64,000 nucleotides of DNA. Source: Leptobrachium leishanense. Its lineage: Eukaryota; Chordata; Amphibia; Anura; Megophryidae. Position 1 is the stretch's first letter, and the number at the start of each line of letters is the position of its first letter. Both the position numbers and the translations under genes were made by a program. Shown piece after piece: positions 62,252 to 64,000 of the stretch. The notes beneath the pieces were generated by a model. It had not been told where the DNA came from. It made no database searches and was given only the letters and a program-made list of their open reading frames with translations. The DNA lies in contig CM019063.1 of NCBI GenBank assembly GCA_009667805.1, positions 189,107,661 through 189,171,660 of the forward strand, written 5' to 3'.

Positions 62252-63756
62252 CAGGGCCGGATTAAGAGTATCATGGGCCTGGTGCTGAGGGTTTTGGTGG
62301 GCCTTTTTATAGATAATGAGCTAACAATCAGTCCGCGCTGCTTTCTCGTTTAGAGAGTCGGGCCAAAGTCAGAGCGACTGGGAAACCTGACTGGTGACTC
62401 TGATGGGATGTGTTATGACGCACAGCGTGATTTACAATCTGCCAGACCCCAACCCCAGCCCACCTACACAACTGACGTGCAGTGCGTGTCATTGACTGCA
62501 GGGGACGGCTTGGGTTCAAGTTCCGCAGCAGCAAATGAAGCGCCAAGTGTATGCCCTGTGTATGAGCGTATAACAGAGCTCCACAGCAATATAACTCACT
62601 GTAGTGTATGGTGTGTATGAGCGTACACAGGATCCACAGCAATAAAACTGACGGTAATGTTATGAGCATACACAGGATCCTCTGCAATAAAACTGACGGT
62701 AATGTGCAGCGTGTATTAGCATACACAGGATACACAGCATTTTTTTCAATTACTTACCATCCTCTGAAGTTCAGGGCTGGTGCTTTGTGTGATGGACACT
62801 ACCTGGGTCTGTTCAGATCTCCAGGGTGCCGCTCTGGTGTTTGGTGATTGTGTAGCTGTGGGGAAAAAAAATAAAAGCATTTACTACAAGTGTAGTTTAA
62901 AATAAATAATAAGTGTTTATTTTTTTTCTAAGGCTCAGGCTGTGTGAAGGCTGGCGACCCCTGGCTGCACACAGCAGAACAAGGATGCAACAGGTTAAAT
63001 GGACCCTGAGCAATATCTCCTCTTTCATTTAACCCCCAGCATCCCTGTACTGCTGTCTGCAGCCAGGGCTCATCAGCTTGAGACATTTCTTTCATTTAAC
63101 CCCTGCATCCCTGCCCTGCTGCCTGCAGCCAGAACTCATAAGCTTTCACTTGGTCCTGGTTGAGCCACCCCCCCTCTTTCATTTGAAGGGTGAAAGTCCT
63201 TCAGAGTGCAGTGCAGGGAAGTAGGGGGTTAAATAACAGGAGGGATGGCTGGTAAAAACTGCAGACAGCAGTGCAGGGATGAAGGGGGTTAATTGAACTA
63301 GGAGGGAGAGTAAAAGGGCAGGTCTGGCTGGGTCAGCCTGATTCCCCTTCCTCTGCATTTTCCCTTACCTCGGTGGAGCTCACTCACACCTCTCTCCCAC
63401 GCTGCCCCCACCTTTGGAAGTGACACGCTAGAGGGCAGGCAGAGGCGGGGCTTGCTCCTACAGGACCCAGGAAGCAATGCATAACACCTGCAATGCCCTG
63501 AGTGCAGCCCTGAACTCGGCAATGTAATCTCCCCTGCAGCTCTCACTCGGCCATACTCACATCATCTCTTGTGGCCGAGAGTTAGTGCTGTGCTGATGCG
63601 TTCAGAAGGGGCCTGCAGCCTGTCGGCTGGTGATTCTGACAAACTGACAATTTTGTCAGAACACCGGCGAACGGCTCATCCACTTGGCTGTGGGCCTATT
63701 TTCAGGTAGGGGCCTGGAGCGGCCGCTCCATCCGCCCCTACGTTAATCCGGCCTTG
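62252..63756. mobile_element. Non-autonomous hAT element
   Basis: 1505 bp with inverted ends CAGGGCCGGATTAAGA and CAAGGCCGGATTAACG (inverse of right end), flanked by a perfect 8-bp duplication CCTACAGC (62244-62251 and 63757-63764). No transposase. It carries three units of the ~55-bp tandem repeat (62565-62735) and a repeated ~120-bp segment (ctgcagnnag.. catttaaccccngcatccctg near 63020-63130). Inserted in the BEL leader. Confidence 0.93.
62565..62735. repeat. ~55-bp tandem repeat inside the hAT element
   Basis: About three units with cacagcaataaaactgacgg and tgtatgagcgtacacagg. Same family as 1840-2070 and as single units near 8840. Confidence 0.8.
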
Positions 63757-63880
63757 CCTACAGCGTCTCACTGTGTATCCAGAGTTAGCAAGGATCCTAT
63801 GGAGGAAGTCTGACTGATCTTTCTTTGATCTTTTGGCTGATCTTTCTTAGATCTTCTGACTGCTGTTATGATTTTTTGAC

Positions 63881-64000
63881 TGTTCTGTTTCTCCACCAAA
63901 GCACTGAGAATGTGATCTCTTAACTTACAGTTGTGATGAGATGGCGATAACTCCCAGTCTTAGATGAATTACAGACAGTGACTCAATCCAGATGATACCT
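63881..64000 (-). repeat. BEL LTR (5' LTR, cut by the window end)
   Basis: Starts TGTTCTGTTTCTCC and is the same as 41917-42036 except for three substitutions in 120 bp. It lies upstream of gag in the minus-strand element, so it is the 5' LTR; its other end is beyond the window. Confidence 0.8.

Overview
The window looks like intergenic DNA from a repeat-rich vertebrate, most likely an amphibian (inferred from the mix of Tc1, hAT, piggyBac-like, Harbinger, L1, L2, CR1, Penelope-like, BEL/Pao and retroviral elements). I found no host gene. Almost everything I can assign is a mobile element or a tandem repeat, and many elements are nested inside one another.

Layout. 0-12 kb: an intact Tc1-like element (152-1767), two hAT-type non-autonomous elements with perfect 8-bp target duplications (3596-5347 and 6872-9009, the second filled by a minisatellite), an inverted repeat (5425-5822), and a decayed DD37E-spaced transposase split by an L2 fragment. 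12-32 kb: an old autonomous hAT element on the minus strand (right end 32143). Its 3' side is a ~140-bp tandem repeat. It has been invaded by a non-autonomous LTR element (12910-17395), a Harbinger-type MITE that itself holds a Tc1 element (17642-19738), and a near full-length L1 (21639-29225). 33-38 kb: a second copy of the first Tc1 family, split by an 881-bp palindrome and by a 2.5-kb DNA transposon full of minisatellites. 39.9-41.1 kb: a piggyBac-like MITE.

41.9-64 kb: a BEL/Pao retrotransposon on the minus strand. Its left LTR is at 41917-42271 and its other LTR runs off the window end. Its gag, protease, RT, RNase H and integrase remnants are broken up by a third Tc1 copy, a Harbinger MITE, an L2 fragment, a decayed endogenous retrovirus (holding another Tc1 and a CR1), two 5'-truncated Penelope-like elements with hammerhead-ribozyme motifs, and a hAT element.

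Nothing here forms a host pathway. The shared theme is nesting. Best-preserved coding capacity: the Tc1 transposase at 528-1550 (all catalytic residues, no frameshift), the L1 ORF1 and the first three quarters of L1 ORF2. The least familiar items are the LTR element encoding a repeated AEELATGQSAAGLCP protein, one minisatellite motif shared by two unrelated DNA transposons, the L1 with a 1.9-kb spacer of tandem repeats between its ORFs, and the hammerhead plus tRNA-Arg-like sequences in the Penelope-like element.
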